Shown here: positions 32,906 through 40,923 of the stretch, piece after piece
Layout: each line of letters starts with the position of its first letter
Position numbering within the stretch: position 1 is the first letter of the stretch
Assembly (NCBI GenBank): GCA_963703085.1
Contig: OY969789.1
Span: 2,666,001 to 2,730,000, forward strand
DNA: 64,000 nt
Reading direction: 5' to 3'
From: DATAEG01 sp963703085
GTDB lineage: Bacteria; Actinomycetota; Actinomycetes; Mycobacteriales; Jatrophihabitantaceae
The notes under the pieces: model-generated
Databases searched by the model: none
What the model saw: only the letters and a program-made list of their open reading frames with translations
What the model was told of the DNA's origin: nothing
Program-made: the position numbers and the translations under genes

Positions 32906-34018
32906 GTGGACGTGCATCACCTGTCCCGGCGCGACGCGCGCCGGATTGCGGTGCGGGCGCAGTTGTTGGACGCGCATCGCCCGGACGATGTGCTGGATGT
33001 GGTGCGGCACCTCACCTTCCTGCAGGTCGACCCGACCAATGCGGTGGCGCCCAGCGCGGATCTGGTGCTCTGGAGCCGGCTCGGATCGGCCTACGACCGT
33101 CGTGAGCTTTCCGATGCCGCTGACGAGCAGCGGTTGATCGACCTGCGCGGTCTGATCCGTCCGGCCGAGGACATCGCGTTGTATCGGGCAGAGATGGCCG
33201 AGCGGGCGCAGCGTACCGATCTGCAGGGGTGGGAAGGCTCGGTCCGGCGATGGGTGAAGGACAACGACGGATGCCGCCGCGACATCCTCGAGCGGCTGCG
33301 GCAGGACGGGCCGCTGCCGCTGAAAGCGTTGCCCGACACCTGTGTCCGGCCGTGGAAGTCCTCGGGATGGACCAACAACCAGAACGTCCGGCAATTGCTG
33401 GAGTGCCTGGTCGTCGCCGGCGAGGTAGCTGCAGCCGGCTGGGACGGCCGCGAGCGGCTGTGGGACCTGGCCGAGCGGATCTACCCCGACGACCCGATGG
33501 TGCCCGCCGAGGAGGCCCGCCGCATCCGCGACGAACGCCGGCTCACCGCGCTCGGCATCGCTCGGGCGACAGCCCCGCAGACGATGATCGAGCCCAACCA
33601 CGTCGGCGCGGCGGGAGAGCCCGCTGTGGTTGAAGGGGTCAAAGGGCAGTGGCGGGTCGACCCGCAGCAGCTGTCCGCTCTAGGCGAGCGGTTCGAGGGG
33701 CGGGCCGCATTGCTCTCCCCGATCGATCGGCTGGTGTACGACCGGAAGCGGATGACTGAGCTGTTCGAGTTCGACTACCAGCTGGAGATGTACAAGCCGG
33801 TGGCCAAGCGTCGCTGGGGATACTGGGCTCTGCCGATCCTCTACGGCGACGACCTCATCGGCAAAGTGGACGCCACCGCCGATCGACAGAGCCGCGTACT
33901 GCGGGTCGACGCCGTGCACCAGGACGTGACCTTCACCAAGGCGACGGCCGCTGCGGTCGACAGCGAGATCGAGGAGCTGGCCCGCTGGCTGAAGCTGACA
34001 CTCATGCGGGCTAGCTGA
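32906..34018 (+). CDS. AlkZ/YcaQ-type DNA glycosylase (HTH_42 family)
   Basis: The 370-residue protein has the tandem winged-helix HTH_42 layout with the catalytic-region motif HLTFLQVDPTNAVAPSADLV (QVD at its centre) and VVEGVKGQWRVDP later. Relatives unhook interstrand crosslinks by cutting alkylated bases out (E. coli YcaQ) or resist azinomycin (Streptomyces AlkZ). The -10-like TAGCCT (32894-32899) ends 6 bases before the GTG, so the mRNA is probably leaderless. A second, more distant member of this fold is at 48363. Confidence 0.86.
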   Translation: MDVHHLSRRDARRIAVRAQLLDAHRPDDVLDVVRHLTFLQVDPTNAVAPSADLVLWSRLGSAYDRRELSDAADEQRLIDLRGLIRPAEDIALYRAEMAERAQRTDLQGWEGSVRRWVKDNDGCRRDILERLRQDGPLPLKALPDTCVRPWKSSGWTNNQNVRQLLECLVVAGEVAAAGWDGRERLWDLAERIYPDDPMVPAEEARRIRDERRLTALGIARATAPQTMIEPNHVGAAGEPAVVEGVKGQWRVDPQQLSALGERFEGRAALLSPIDRLVYDRKRMTELFEFDYQLEMYKPVAKRRWGYWALPILYGDDLIGKVDATADRQSRVLRVDAVHQDVTFTKATAAAVDSEIEELARWLKLTLMRAS

Positions 34019-34049
34019 AACCGCGCAGGTCGAGGCCGGGTGAGATCGC

Positions 34050-34406
34050 TCAGCCGCCGTAGAAGGGGCGGACCTCGATGGTGCCGGATTCGGCCATCGG
34101 ATGGGCGGCCGCAATCTTGATGGCCTCTTCCATGGAGTCGCAGTCGAGGATGTCGTAACCGCCGATCGCCTCGGTCGTCTCGGTGAACGGTCCTTCGGTG
34201 ACCACGGCCTTGCCGTCGCGCACCCGTACCGTCGCTGCCTTGCGCGGCGGTGCCAGCATGTCGCCGTCGAGGCGCACGCCACGGGCCTGCACGTCCTCGA
34301 GCCAGGGAAACGTCATTCCCTCATGGCTCGCCAGCTCGGCCGGCGTCGGGTCGGGCTGCCCGTTCATCGTCTCGGCGTTCCAGCAGACCAGCATCATGTA
34401 CTTCAT
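34050..34406 (-). CDS. YCII-related protein (DGPF domain)
   Basis: The 118-residue protein starts MKYMMLVCWNAE and contains DGKAVVTEGPFTETTEAIGGYD, the signature of the YCII/DGPF family, small alpha-beta dimers often encoded near ECF sigma factors. The function is unknown. The ATG at 34406 has AAGGAGCAAC upstream. It is a single gene here; the ECF sigma factor of the window lies far away at 53506. Confidence 0.9.
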   Translation of the reverse strand: MKYMMLVCWNAETMNGQPDPTPAELASHEGMTFPWLEDVQARGVRLDGDMLAPPRKAATVRVRDGKAVVTEGPFTETTEAIGGYDILDCDSMEEAIKIAAAHPMAESGTIEVRPFYGG

Positions 34407-34509
34407 CGTTGCTCCTTGTCGTTTCGGTTCGAGCCTCACCCAGGAACGACGATTGGCGAGCGGCGAGATCGACATTTCGTCGCTGCCACGCCGCCACAGA
34501 TTCTCGCAG

Positions 34510-34923
34510 TTACTCCGGGGCAAACGCCGACCGCAGGCGGCTGCCGTTCACGAGCGCGACGACGCCGAGCAGGAGCAGTCCGCAGACGCCCTGTTCGATC
34601 CGCATCCAGAGAGGGAGGAAGCCGGGTAGCGAGATGAGGACCACGATGGCCAGAACCATCGCGGCAGACATGATCCGGACCCGCCGGTAGGCCTGCCGCG
34701 AGCCGTGCGCCGCGCGCACGGTGGCTGCGAACATCACCGCTGCCACCACCGCGACGATGGTGCCTCGGGTCCAGACAACGTCGTTCACCTGCCGGGTGTC
34801 GTTGCGGAGCAACACGACCGCCGCGAGGGTCAGGACGCTGAGGCCGAGATAGCAGCCGACCAGCAACTGCACGGTGCGAAACGCCGCGCGGCTTTGCGGT
34901 TGGTCGAGACTGATGGTGTGCAT
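34510..34923 (-). CDS. Small integral membrane protein of unknown function
   Basis: The 137-residue protein has four hydrophobic segments (about residues 18-40, 53-70, 83-102 and 107-126) and short loops. No motif is recognised. It ends about 100 bases upstream of the YCII-related gene on the same strand, a space in which I see no other gene, and is divergent from the histidine kinase gene. GGGAGGCTC lies just upstream of its ATG as a ribosome binding site. Confidence 0.7.
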   Translation of the reverse strand: MHTISLDQPQSRAAFRTVQLLVGCYLGLSVLTLAAVVLLRNDTRQVNDVVWTRGTIVAVVAAVMFAATVRAAHGSRQAYRRVRIMSAAMVLAIVVLISLPGFLPLWMRIEQGVCGLLLLGVVALVNGSRLRSAFAPE

Positions 34924-35137
34924 GACGAGCCTCCCTGTTCGACGTCGCTGCTGTGCCTGTCGAGACGACGCCGGAAGCGTGCATCAGCACCGAGGCCGGA
35001 TGCATCGGCGCCGGGTTGGAACTTCTGATGTGGCGACCGTCCATCACCGGTACGAGGCTTCTGCACCCTGGGTGGCAGGCCCGGATCCACCTGGGGTTCG
35101 ATGTCCGGCGACGTCAGATCGTCGTACTGTGCCTCAG

Positions 35138-36367
35138 GTGAGCGTCGACCACGCGACCGCGCCTGCTCTGGCCAGGCTCCGCCAGGTACGCGGATCGCAC
35201 GAAGCCATCGTGCGGTGGCTGAACCTGCTGGCTCCGGCCCTGCTGATCGTGTTCGTCGTTGCGGCGTGGCTGGTCCGTCCCGGCCCGGGTCTGACCGGCC
35301 GCGGTCTCGTGGTCTCGATCGCGGTGACTGCGTTCGTCGTCGCCGTGCTGGGCAGGAACGCCAGCTCCGGCAACCCGTTCAGCGGCGTGCACATCGGCTT
35401 CGTCGTGGTTGTGTCCATCAGCTCGGCGACGCTGATGTGGGCACAGCCGCATGGTCCGGGAGCCGAAGGGCTGTTGCTGGCCATCCTGTGCATCGCGCGA
35501 CTGCTGCCGGGGCGGGTGGCGGTGCCGCTCCTGGTGAGCGCGTTCGTCGTCCTCGAAGTCGTCGCGTGGCTCAGCGGCGAAGGTGATCTCGCGGTGCTCG
35601 CCGTACTGGGGGCGTTCTACGGGATGCTCTACCTGGCTTTCCGGCTGAGCGAGGCGAACAAGCAGGCTGAGCGACTGCTCGCCGAACTCGAACAAAGTCA
35701 GGTTGCGCAGGCGCGCGCCGCCGGCTTGGCCGAACGACAGCGCCTGGCCCGGGAGATGCACGACGTGCTCGCGCACTCGCTGTCCGGCCTGATGCTGCAA
35801 CTGGAAGGTGCGCGCATGCTGGCCGCCGACCGTCCCGGCGATTCGCGGCTGCCCCAGGCGATCAACCGGGCCCACCACCTGTGCCGGACGGGCCTTGCGG
35901 AGGCGCGCCGGGCGATCGGCATGCTGCGCGACGACGAGCTGCCCGGGCCCGAAGGGCTCGCCGGCTTGGCCGCCCAGTTCGAGCAGGACCGGAACATCCC
36001 GTGCCGGTTCACGGTGTCCGGCGCGGCGCGCGAGCTCGGTTCGCAGGCCCGCCTCGCGCTCTACCGGGTCGCGCAGGAGGCGCTCACCAACATCACCAAA
36101 CATGCCCAGCCCGACCGCGTCGAGGTGCACCTCGCCTATGGACGGACCGGTACTCGGCTGACCGTCGAGGACGTCGCGCTGGGCGGTACCGAGCGAACCC
36201 GCGAGCGGGTCCGCCGCGGCGTCGATGGCGCGGCTGCCGGGCAGGGCGACGGCGCAGACGGGTACGGACTGACCGGTATGCGGGAACGGGCCGAGCTGCT
36301 CGGCGGCAGGCTCACCACCGAGGTGACGTGTCGGGGCTTTCGCGTCGAGCTGGACGTGCCGACATGA
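35138..36367 (+). CDS. Two-component sensor histidine kinase (NarL-partner, HisKA_3)
   Basis: The 409-residue kinase has about five hydrophobic N-terminal segments (residues 25-170), a short coiled coil, the dimerisation motif REMHDVLAHSLSGLMLQLEG with phosphoacceptor H208, and an ATPase domain with YRVAQEALTNITKHAQP and a GYGLTGMRERAELLGG glycine loop. An Arg/Gly-rich insertion separates the last two. It has no extracellular sensor domain, so the stimulus is probably in the membrane. TACTGT at 35125-35130 lies seven bases before the GTG (leaderless). The stop overlaps the regulator start (ATGA). Confidence 0.93.
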   Translation: MSVDHATAPALARLRQVRGSHEAIVRWLNLLAPALLIVFVVAAWLVRPGPGLTGRGLVVSIAVTAFVVAVLGRNASSGNPFSGVHIGFVVVVSISSATLMWAQPHGPGAEGLLLAILCIARLLPGRVAVPLLVSAFVVLEVVAWLSGEGDLAVLAVLGAFYGMLYLAFRLSEANKQAERLLAELEQSQVAQARAAGLAERQRLAREMHDVLAHSLSGLMLQLEGARMLAADRPGDSRLPQAINRAHHLCRTGLAEARRAIGMLRDDELPGPEGLAGLAAQFEQDRNIPCRFTVSGAARELGSQARLALYRVAQEALTNITKHAQPDRVEVHLAYGRTGTRLTVEDVALGGTERTRERVRRGVDGAAAGQGDGADGYGLTGMRERAELLGGRLTTEVTCRGFRVELDVPT

Positions 36368-37044
36368 GCGACCCGAGCTCGGCGGACCGTTCGATCCGGG
36401 TGCTGATCGCCGACGACCAGCGAGTGGTCCGAGAAGGGCTGACCATGGTGCTCGGTTTGCTGCCCGACGTCGACGTCGTGGGCGCTGCCTGCGACGGGGC
36501 GGAAGCAGTCGGCCTGGCTGCCGAACTCCAGCCCGACGTCGTCCTCATGGATCTGCGGATGCCACGGTGTGATGGGGTGCAGGCCACCCGGCTGCTGCGG
36601 GAGCGCGCGCCCGCGATCAAGGTGGTGGTACTCACCACGTACTCCGACGACCGTTCGGTGCTCGACGCGTTGCGCGCCGGCGCCCGCGGCTTCCTCACCA
36701 AGGACGCCGGAGGTGCCGAGATCCGGCAGGCGCTGCAGCAGGTCGTTGTCGACGACCAGGCGGTGATCGATCCGGCAGTGCAGCACCACGTCGTCGAAGC
36801 ACTCGTCGCTGCGCCCCCGGAGCGCCGGGCACAGCCGCCCGCCCGGTCGCCCGGCGAGCTGACCCCGCGCGAAGGCGAAGTCCTGGCCCTGATCGCCGAG
36901 GGCTTGTCCAACACCGAGATCGCTCAGCGACTCGTCATCAGCGAAGCCACCGTCAAGAGCCACATCAACCGTCTGCTGGCCAAGATCGAAGCCCGCGACC
37001 GCGCCCAAGCGGTGGCCTACGCGTACCGGCACGGGCTCGTCTGA
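36364..37044 (+). CDS. NarL/FixJ-family response regulator
   Basis: The 226-residue protein has a receiver domain with phosphoacceptor D63 in VVLMDLRMP and a C-terminal LuxR helix-turn-helix (LTPREGEVLALIAEGLSNTE, then ISEATVKSHINRLLAK). It is the partner of the overlapping kinase gene. Targets are unknown; the convergent VanX-like gene is not obviously part of the unit. Confidence 0.95.
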   Translation: MSDPSSADRSIRVLIADDQRVVREGLTMVLGLLPDVDVVGAACDGAEAVGLAAELQPDVVLMDLRMPRCDGVQATRLLRERAPAIKVVVLTTYSDDRSVLDALRAGARGFLTKDAGGAEIRQALQQVVVDDQAVIDPAVQHHVVEALVAAPPERRAQPPARSPGELTPREGEVLALIAEGLSNTEIAQRLVISEATVKSHINRLLAKIEARDRAQAVAYAYRHGLV

Positions 37045-37109
37045 TCACCGCAGGCTCCAGCCGAATGCACTGTGCCGCCGGACGGCTGAGCAACGACCGG
37101 AGCCGTCGG

Positions 37110-37934
37110 TCAATCGACCGGCGCGTTCAGGTGCGGCCGTCCGACTCCGGCCCCCGGCCCGTCGAAGTGCCACCATTCACCGGTATAGACGGTGATCCCG
37201 CCGGACTCCATCGCCGTGCGCAGCACCGCCCGGTTCGCCCGCGCCTGCGGACTGACGCCGTCGGTCGCGTACGCGTGGGCCCGGGAGGTGAAGTCGTCGA
37301 ACGCTGTGCCCATGTCGAGCAGGCAGCGATCGTGAGTGCGGCTGGCAGCCGCGCAGCGAATCCCGGGGTCGATGTGCGCGAGGGTGACATCGACCGACCG
37401 GCCGGCCTCGTGACTGGTGGCGTAGGGACCGGGGCGGGCGACCCATTGCGGATCGGGGACGATCTGGAACATCCGCACCTGCACCGCGTGCGGGCGGTAG
37501 CAGTCCCAGAAGACCAGGACGTAGCCCTCCCGCCGCAGCCGGGTCGCGGCCATGCGTAGGCCCGGGGCCATGGAGTGGTGCACGAGGCAGCGCGCATCCT
37601 TCGGATAGAGCCGCTCGTGGGTGAAGTTGTCGCTGGTCGCATAGCGCAGGTCGATGATCGCGTCCGGAATGATGGTCCGGATGTCGATCAGCCCGGCCGC
37701 GCGCGCCTTGGCCGAGACCGGGGGGATGTGCGCTTCCTGACCGTGAGCGCTGCTCTGCGCGGACGGGGTCACCGGAGCTGCCCGAACTGTGGTGCTCGGA
37801 GCGGACGAGGAGAGGCGGGTGGACGCCTCGGCGGACGGCCCGCCGGCGGAGGCCCGATCCGGTGCTGGCCCACTGGTACACCCGGTGGCGGCGCAGAGAA
37901 GCACCGCGAGCACCGCCCATCGCCGCCCACGCAT
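37110..37934 (-). CDS. D-alanyl-D-alanine dipeptidase, VanX type, lipoprotein
   Basis: The 274-residue protein has a lipoprotein signal (LLCAATGC) and a 50-residue Ser/Ala/Pro linker before a complete VanX/VanY-like zinc peptidase: DLRYATSDNFTHERLY, the zinc ligands in TSHEAGRSVDVTL and the Glu/His of GEWWHFD. It would hydrolyse D-Ala-D-Ala or similar peptidoglycan fragments outside the membrane. True resistance VanX enzymes are cytoplasmic and come with VanHA; neither is present, so wall turnover or peptide recycling is more likely. Confidence 0.88.
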   Translation of the reverse strand: MRGRRWAVLAVLLCAATGCTSGPAPDRASAGGPSAEASTRLSSSAPSTTVRAAPVTPSAQSSAHGQEAHIPPVSAKARAAGLIDIRTIIPDAIIDLRYATSDNFTHERLYPKDARCLVHHSMAPGLRMAATRLRREGYVLVFWDCYRPHAVQVRMFQIVPDPQWVARPGPYATSHEAGRSVDVTLAHIDPGIRCAAASRTHDRCLLDMGTAFDDFTSRAHAYATDGVSPQARANRAVLRTAMESGGITVYTGEWWHFDGPGAGVGRPHLNAPVD

Positions 37935-38048
37935 CCGCTCATTGTCGCTGTCCGCTCCGGTTTGACGTCGAACAATCGCTTCACCGGATCTGGTGGCGGC
38001 CGCTTCGGTGAGCGGCCCGGCCCGACGGCGTTGATCCGACTGCGCCGC

Positions 38049-38585
38049 TCATGCGGATGGGTCGAGCACCCATCGGGTGGTCATCTGCGGGAAGTTGATC
38101 GCGCTCGGCGTCGCATGGTGCGTGAACACGTACTTGAAGCCGGCGCGTTGCAGCGTCCGATTCGGCGCAACGTTGAACGCGTTCGGTTCGCAGTAGAGCC
38201 TCTTCAGCTCCAGCGTCCGGAAGTAGATCGCGGCCGAGCGCTTCACGAACTCCACGCCGTACCCGGCTCGCCGGCGGGTCGGATCGAGGATGTGCAGATG
38301 CATATATGCCTCGTCGCCGAACCTGATGTGGTCGGTCGAGCTGAACCCAACGACCTCACCGTCGAGCTCCCAGACGAGCGAGTAGTTGAGCCGTTCTGAG
38401 ATCGGACGGGCATAGTCCGCCTCGTAGAACGCCCGCCACTCCTCGGCAGTGGGCAGCAAATCCCGATCGACTCCCAGGGTGCGCAGGTGCTCGTCCGAAG
38501 CGTTGTGGAAGTAGCCGATCCGGATACCGACCTCGGCCAGGCTCATCTCCCGAACGGTCACGCCTGCCGTTGCCACCGGAAGCAT
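38049..38585 (-). CDS. GNAT-family N-acetyltransferase
   Basis: The protein of about 178 residues has the GNAT pattern LVWELDGEVVGFSSTDHI, the strand AYMHLHILDPTRRRAGYG with the acetyl-CoA loop RRRAGYG, and a C-terminal NRTLQRAGFKYVFTHH motif. The acceptor is unknown. I chose the ATG at 38585; ATG 38546 is the alternative and would give an MSLAEVGIRI start. Confidence 0.82.
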   Translation of the reverse strand: MLPVATAGVTVREMSLAEVGIRIGYFHNASDEHLRTLGVDRDLLPTAEEWRAFYEADYARPISERLNYSLVWELDGEVVGFSSTDHIRFGDEAYMHLHILDPTRRRAGYGVEFVKRSAAIYFRTLELKRLYCEPNAFNVAPNRTLQRAGFKYVFTHHATPSAINFPQMTTRWVLDPSA

Positions 38586-38639
38586 TCTTCGCCAACCTGT
38601 GGTGCCGGACAATCGATATTTCGCCGGCGATAGCGTGAA

Positions 38640-39266
38640 CTATCGCGGGCTAGCCGGCAGCGCCTGGGTGGCGGCGGTCGCCGCGTCGTGCGCCTTCTCG
38701 GCAATGACCGCGCCGGCCGACTGGGCGAACGCGGTCGCGGACTGCGCACCGGCCTTCGCCCGCTCGGCGACGGACGGGGTGTTGTCCGTCAACGCCGCCG
38801 CCCGGTGCGCCGTGGCTGCCGCGTTCTCCCTGAGGTGACGGGCCGCTCGGCGGGCCCGCCAGCCGACTGACGGCTTGCCTTCGGTGTCGGCGGCGGCCAG
38901 CAGCACGCCGCCGAGGATGGCGGTGTTCTTGACGAATTGCAGCTGCTGCATCTTCTTCCGTGCCGGGTCGGTCTCTTCCCAGAACCGGTGGCCGGCCGCC
39001 GTCGTGGGGATGATGCTCGCGGCCAGGACTATCGATGCCAGCCGCGGAAATTTGCCGAGGCCGAGCGCGGTACCGGCTACGATCTTGGCCGCGGCATCGG
39101 CGCGGATCAGCTGCTCGGTGTTCGCGGTGCCCGGTAGCTGCGCGGGCAGGGTGCGGAGCACCTTGTCGGCCTGCGGAGTCTTGGACTGCGGGTTCCGGAA
39201 GGCGTCGATGCCTCCGTAGACGAAGATCGACGCAAGCATGGGACGAGCGAGACGACGCAGCAGCAT
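38640..39266 (-). CDS. DoxX-family membrane protein with C-terminal helical tail
   Basis: The 208-residue protein begins with a DoxX-like membrane domain (about residues 1-125, four hydrophobic segments; RPMLASIFVYGGIDAFRNPQ is the family start). An Ala-rich, charged tail of about 80 residues follows, probably cytoplasmic and partly coiled. DoxX proteins are linked to thiol and oxidative stress in mycobacteria. The gene stands alone; its neighbour on the left is on the same strand. Confidence 0.85.
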   Translation of the reverse strand: MLLRRLARPMLASIFVYGGIDAFRNPQSKTPQADKVLRTLPAQLPGTANTEQLIRADAAAKIVAGTALGLGKFPRLASIVLAASIIPTTAAGHRFWEETDPARKKMQQLQFVKNTAILGGVLLAAADTEGKPSVGWRARRAARHLRENAAATAHRAAALTDNTPSVAERAKAGAQSATAFAQSAGAVIAEKAHDAATAATQALPASPR

Positions 39267-39304
39267 CGTTCCATCATGTCAGTACGGACCCGGCGGAGGT
39301 AACC

Positions 39305-39727
39305 ATGGGGCAGGGCGCGATCGCGCTGGTACAGACCGTGCTGGATTGCACCGACGCCCGAGAGCTCGCCGAGTTCTATCGCGAGCTACTGGGTCTCACG
39401 TACCGCCCGGGAGACGAGCCACCACCGCCGGGGGAGCCGGATCCGAACGGCGCGGATTGGCTCGTCCTGCGCAACCCGGGCGGAACGCAGCTGGCTTTCC
39501 AACAGGTGCCGTCGTTGCCCGAGGTGACCTGGCCGGACGGGCCGCATCCGCAGATGATGCACCTCGACATCAAGGTGCCGTCGGTTGCCGAACTCGATGC
39601 CCAGCACACCCGCGTGCGGGCGCTGGGAGCTCGGCTGCTGCGCGATCGCTCCGATGATCCGGACGAGCCGCTGCGCGTCTACGCCGACCCGGCCGGTCAC
39701 CCACTCTGCATCTTTGTCGCCGGCTGA
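39305..39727 (+). CDS. VOC-superfamily (glyoxalase-like) protein
   Basis: The 140-residue protein has the paired beta-alpha-beta-beta-beta layout: LVQTVLDCTDARELAEFYRE, GTQLAFQQVP, then QMMHLDIKVPSVAELDAQHT and VYADPAGHPLCIFVAG. One metal-binding position appears as His in MMHLD and Glu/Asp residues are less clear. The substrate is unknown. GGAGG lies five bases before the ATG. Confidence 0.9.
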   Translation: MGQGAIALVQTVLDCTDARELAEFYRELLGLTYRPGDEPPPPGEPDPNGADWLVLRNPGGTQLAFQQVPSLPEVTWPDGPHPQMMHLDIKVPSVAELDAQHTRVRALGARLLRDRSDDPDEPLRVYADPAGHPLCIFVAG

Positions 39728-39739
39728 GATCGAGATCGC

Positions 39740-40279
39740 TCAGCCGATCTCGCGGACCCGCTCCCGCAAGCCGGCCGCCAGGCCCGCGATCGTGAGCACA
39801 TCCACGAGCTCACCGACCGAGTTGGCCAACCAGCGCCGACGGACAGGATGCAGCCGCAGTCGCAGATGCACGCGGGTACGGTCGGCCGCCGGTGACGCGA
39901 GCGTGATCGACCAGCTGACGTCGGTACGGCCACGGCGCGATCGATAAACCAGCGCCGTGGGGGCGTCGAGGATCGCAACCTCGAACGTCTCGTCGCGACC
40001 GCCGTAGTCGGGGATGACATCGCCGACCTGCAGCGCCTGCCATTGCGGACCGATGGCGCGAACTGCGCGACGAGAGCGCGGAATGAAGCGCTCTACCCCT
40101 CGCGGCAGATACCAGCCGGCTCGCCGCTTGCCGAGTTGCACGAGCCACGGCCAGACGGCATCTGGTGCCGCCTCGACCGTGAAGGCCCGGTCCATCACCA
40201 CGTCAGGAGAGGCGATCAGGTCATCACCGGTCCGCGCCGCGGCAATCTCCTCGGCTCCGGCCGCCACGGAAGAGAACAT
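39740..40279 (-). CDS. SRPBCC-fold protein
   Basis: The 179-residue protein contains MDRAFTVEAAPDAVWPWLVQ and KRRAGWYLPRGVERFIPRSR, features of SRPBCC proteins often annotated as polyketide cyclase-like. The strand pattern continues with VGDVIPDYGG and a C-terminal helix. No ligand can be named. It is convergent with the VOC gene and followed on the same strand by another VOC gene upstream. Confidence 0.8.
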   Translation of the reverse strand: MFSSVAAGAEEIAAARTGDDLIASPDVVMDRAFTVEAAPDAVWPWLVQLGKRRAGWYLPRGVERFIPRSRRAVRAIGPQWQALQVGDVIPDYGGRDETFEVAILDAPTALVYRSRRGRTDVSWSITLASPAADRTRVHLRLRLHPVRRRWLANSVGELVDVLTIAGLAAGLRERVREIG

Positions 40280-40344
40280 CTCCGCAATGATCCCACCGTC
40301 GTGGCCAGCCGGGGGAGTAAGGCCTACACCTGGAGGTGTGCCCG

Positions 40345-40743
40345 TCAGCTGGGCGGAGCGAAGAACTCGAGCGCGATGCCGTCGGGGTCGCGGAGCGACA
40401 GGCCCGATCCGTAACTCGCATCGACGATCTCGGCGTGCGCAATGTCCAGCTCATCCAGGCGATCGGACCACCCTTGCAGCTCGGCGCGATCCTGACAGGT
40501 GAACGCGACGTGGTCCAAGCCGGTGCGGTGTTCGTCGAACTCGTCCGCGGTTCCGGCAGGGTGCGTGTGCAGGCCGAACAGCTGACCGCCACCGATTGCG
40601 AAGACGGTGTGGTGGAAGCCTCCGGTCAGCTCGTCCTCGTCGAGAACCGGGTCTGCCCCGAACAGCTCGCTGTACCAGCGGGTGCTCCGGTCGAGATCGG
40701 TCACTGTTACGGCGACATGGGCGATGGACGGGAACTCAGGCAT
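40345..40743 (-). CDS. VOC-superfamily (glyoxalase-like) protein
   Basis: A 132-residue protein with both VOC repeats: HVAVTVTDLDRSTRWYSELF, LFGLHTHPAGTADEF, GLDHVAFTCQDRAELQGWSD and RDPDGIALEFFAPPS. The two His of the repeats and the final Glu form a usual metal site. It resembles the catechol-dioxygenase/fosfomycin-resistance side of the superfamily but no substrate can be stated. AGGAGG lies before the ATG at 40743. From 40744 to 40923 I see no gene. Confidence 0.9.
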   Translation of the reverse strand: MPEFPSIAHVAVTVTDLDRSTRWYSELFGADPVLDEDELTGGFHHTVFAIGGGQLFGLHTHPAGTADEFDEHRTGLDHVAFTCQDRAELQGWSDRLDELDIAHAEIVDASYGSGLSLRDPDGIALEFFAPPS

Positions 40744-40923
40744 GAGACCTCCTGGTGATGAGCACGGGTATCGAGGGTGAGCTGGCACCCTGACGAGTCC
40801 CGTTCGAGTCCCTGTGATACCAGTTCGGCGGAGCGAGCGCATCCATGGACGCCGAGCCGATGCGCCAGCCGCACCGCCGCTCCCGCACATCACTATGGAG
40901 GACGAGGCCAGCCGGTTCGACGG

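Noticed and set aside
37110..37934. Vancomycin resistance gene
   Set aside because: The VanX-like protein is an exported lipoprotein and no vanH, vanA-type ligase or vanRS-like pair is recognisable.
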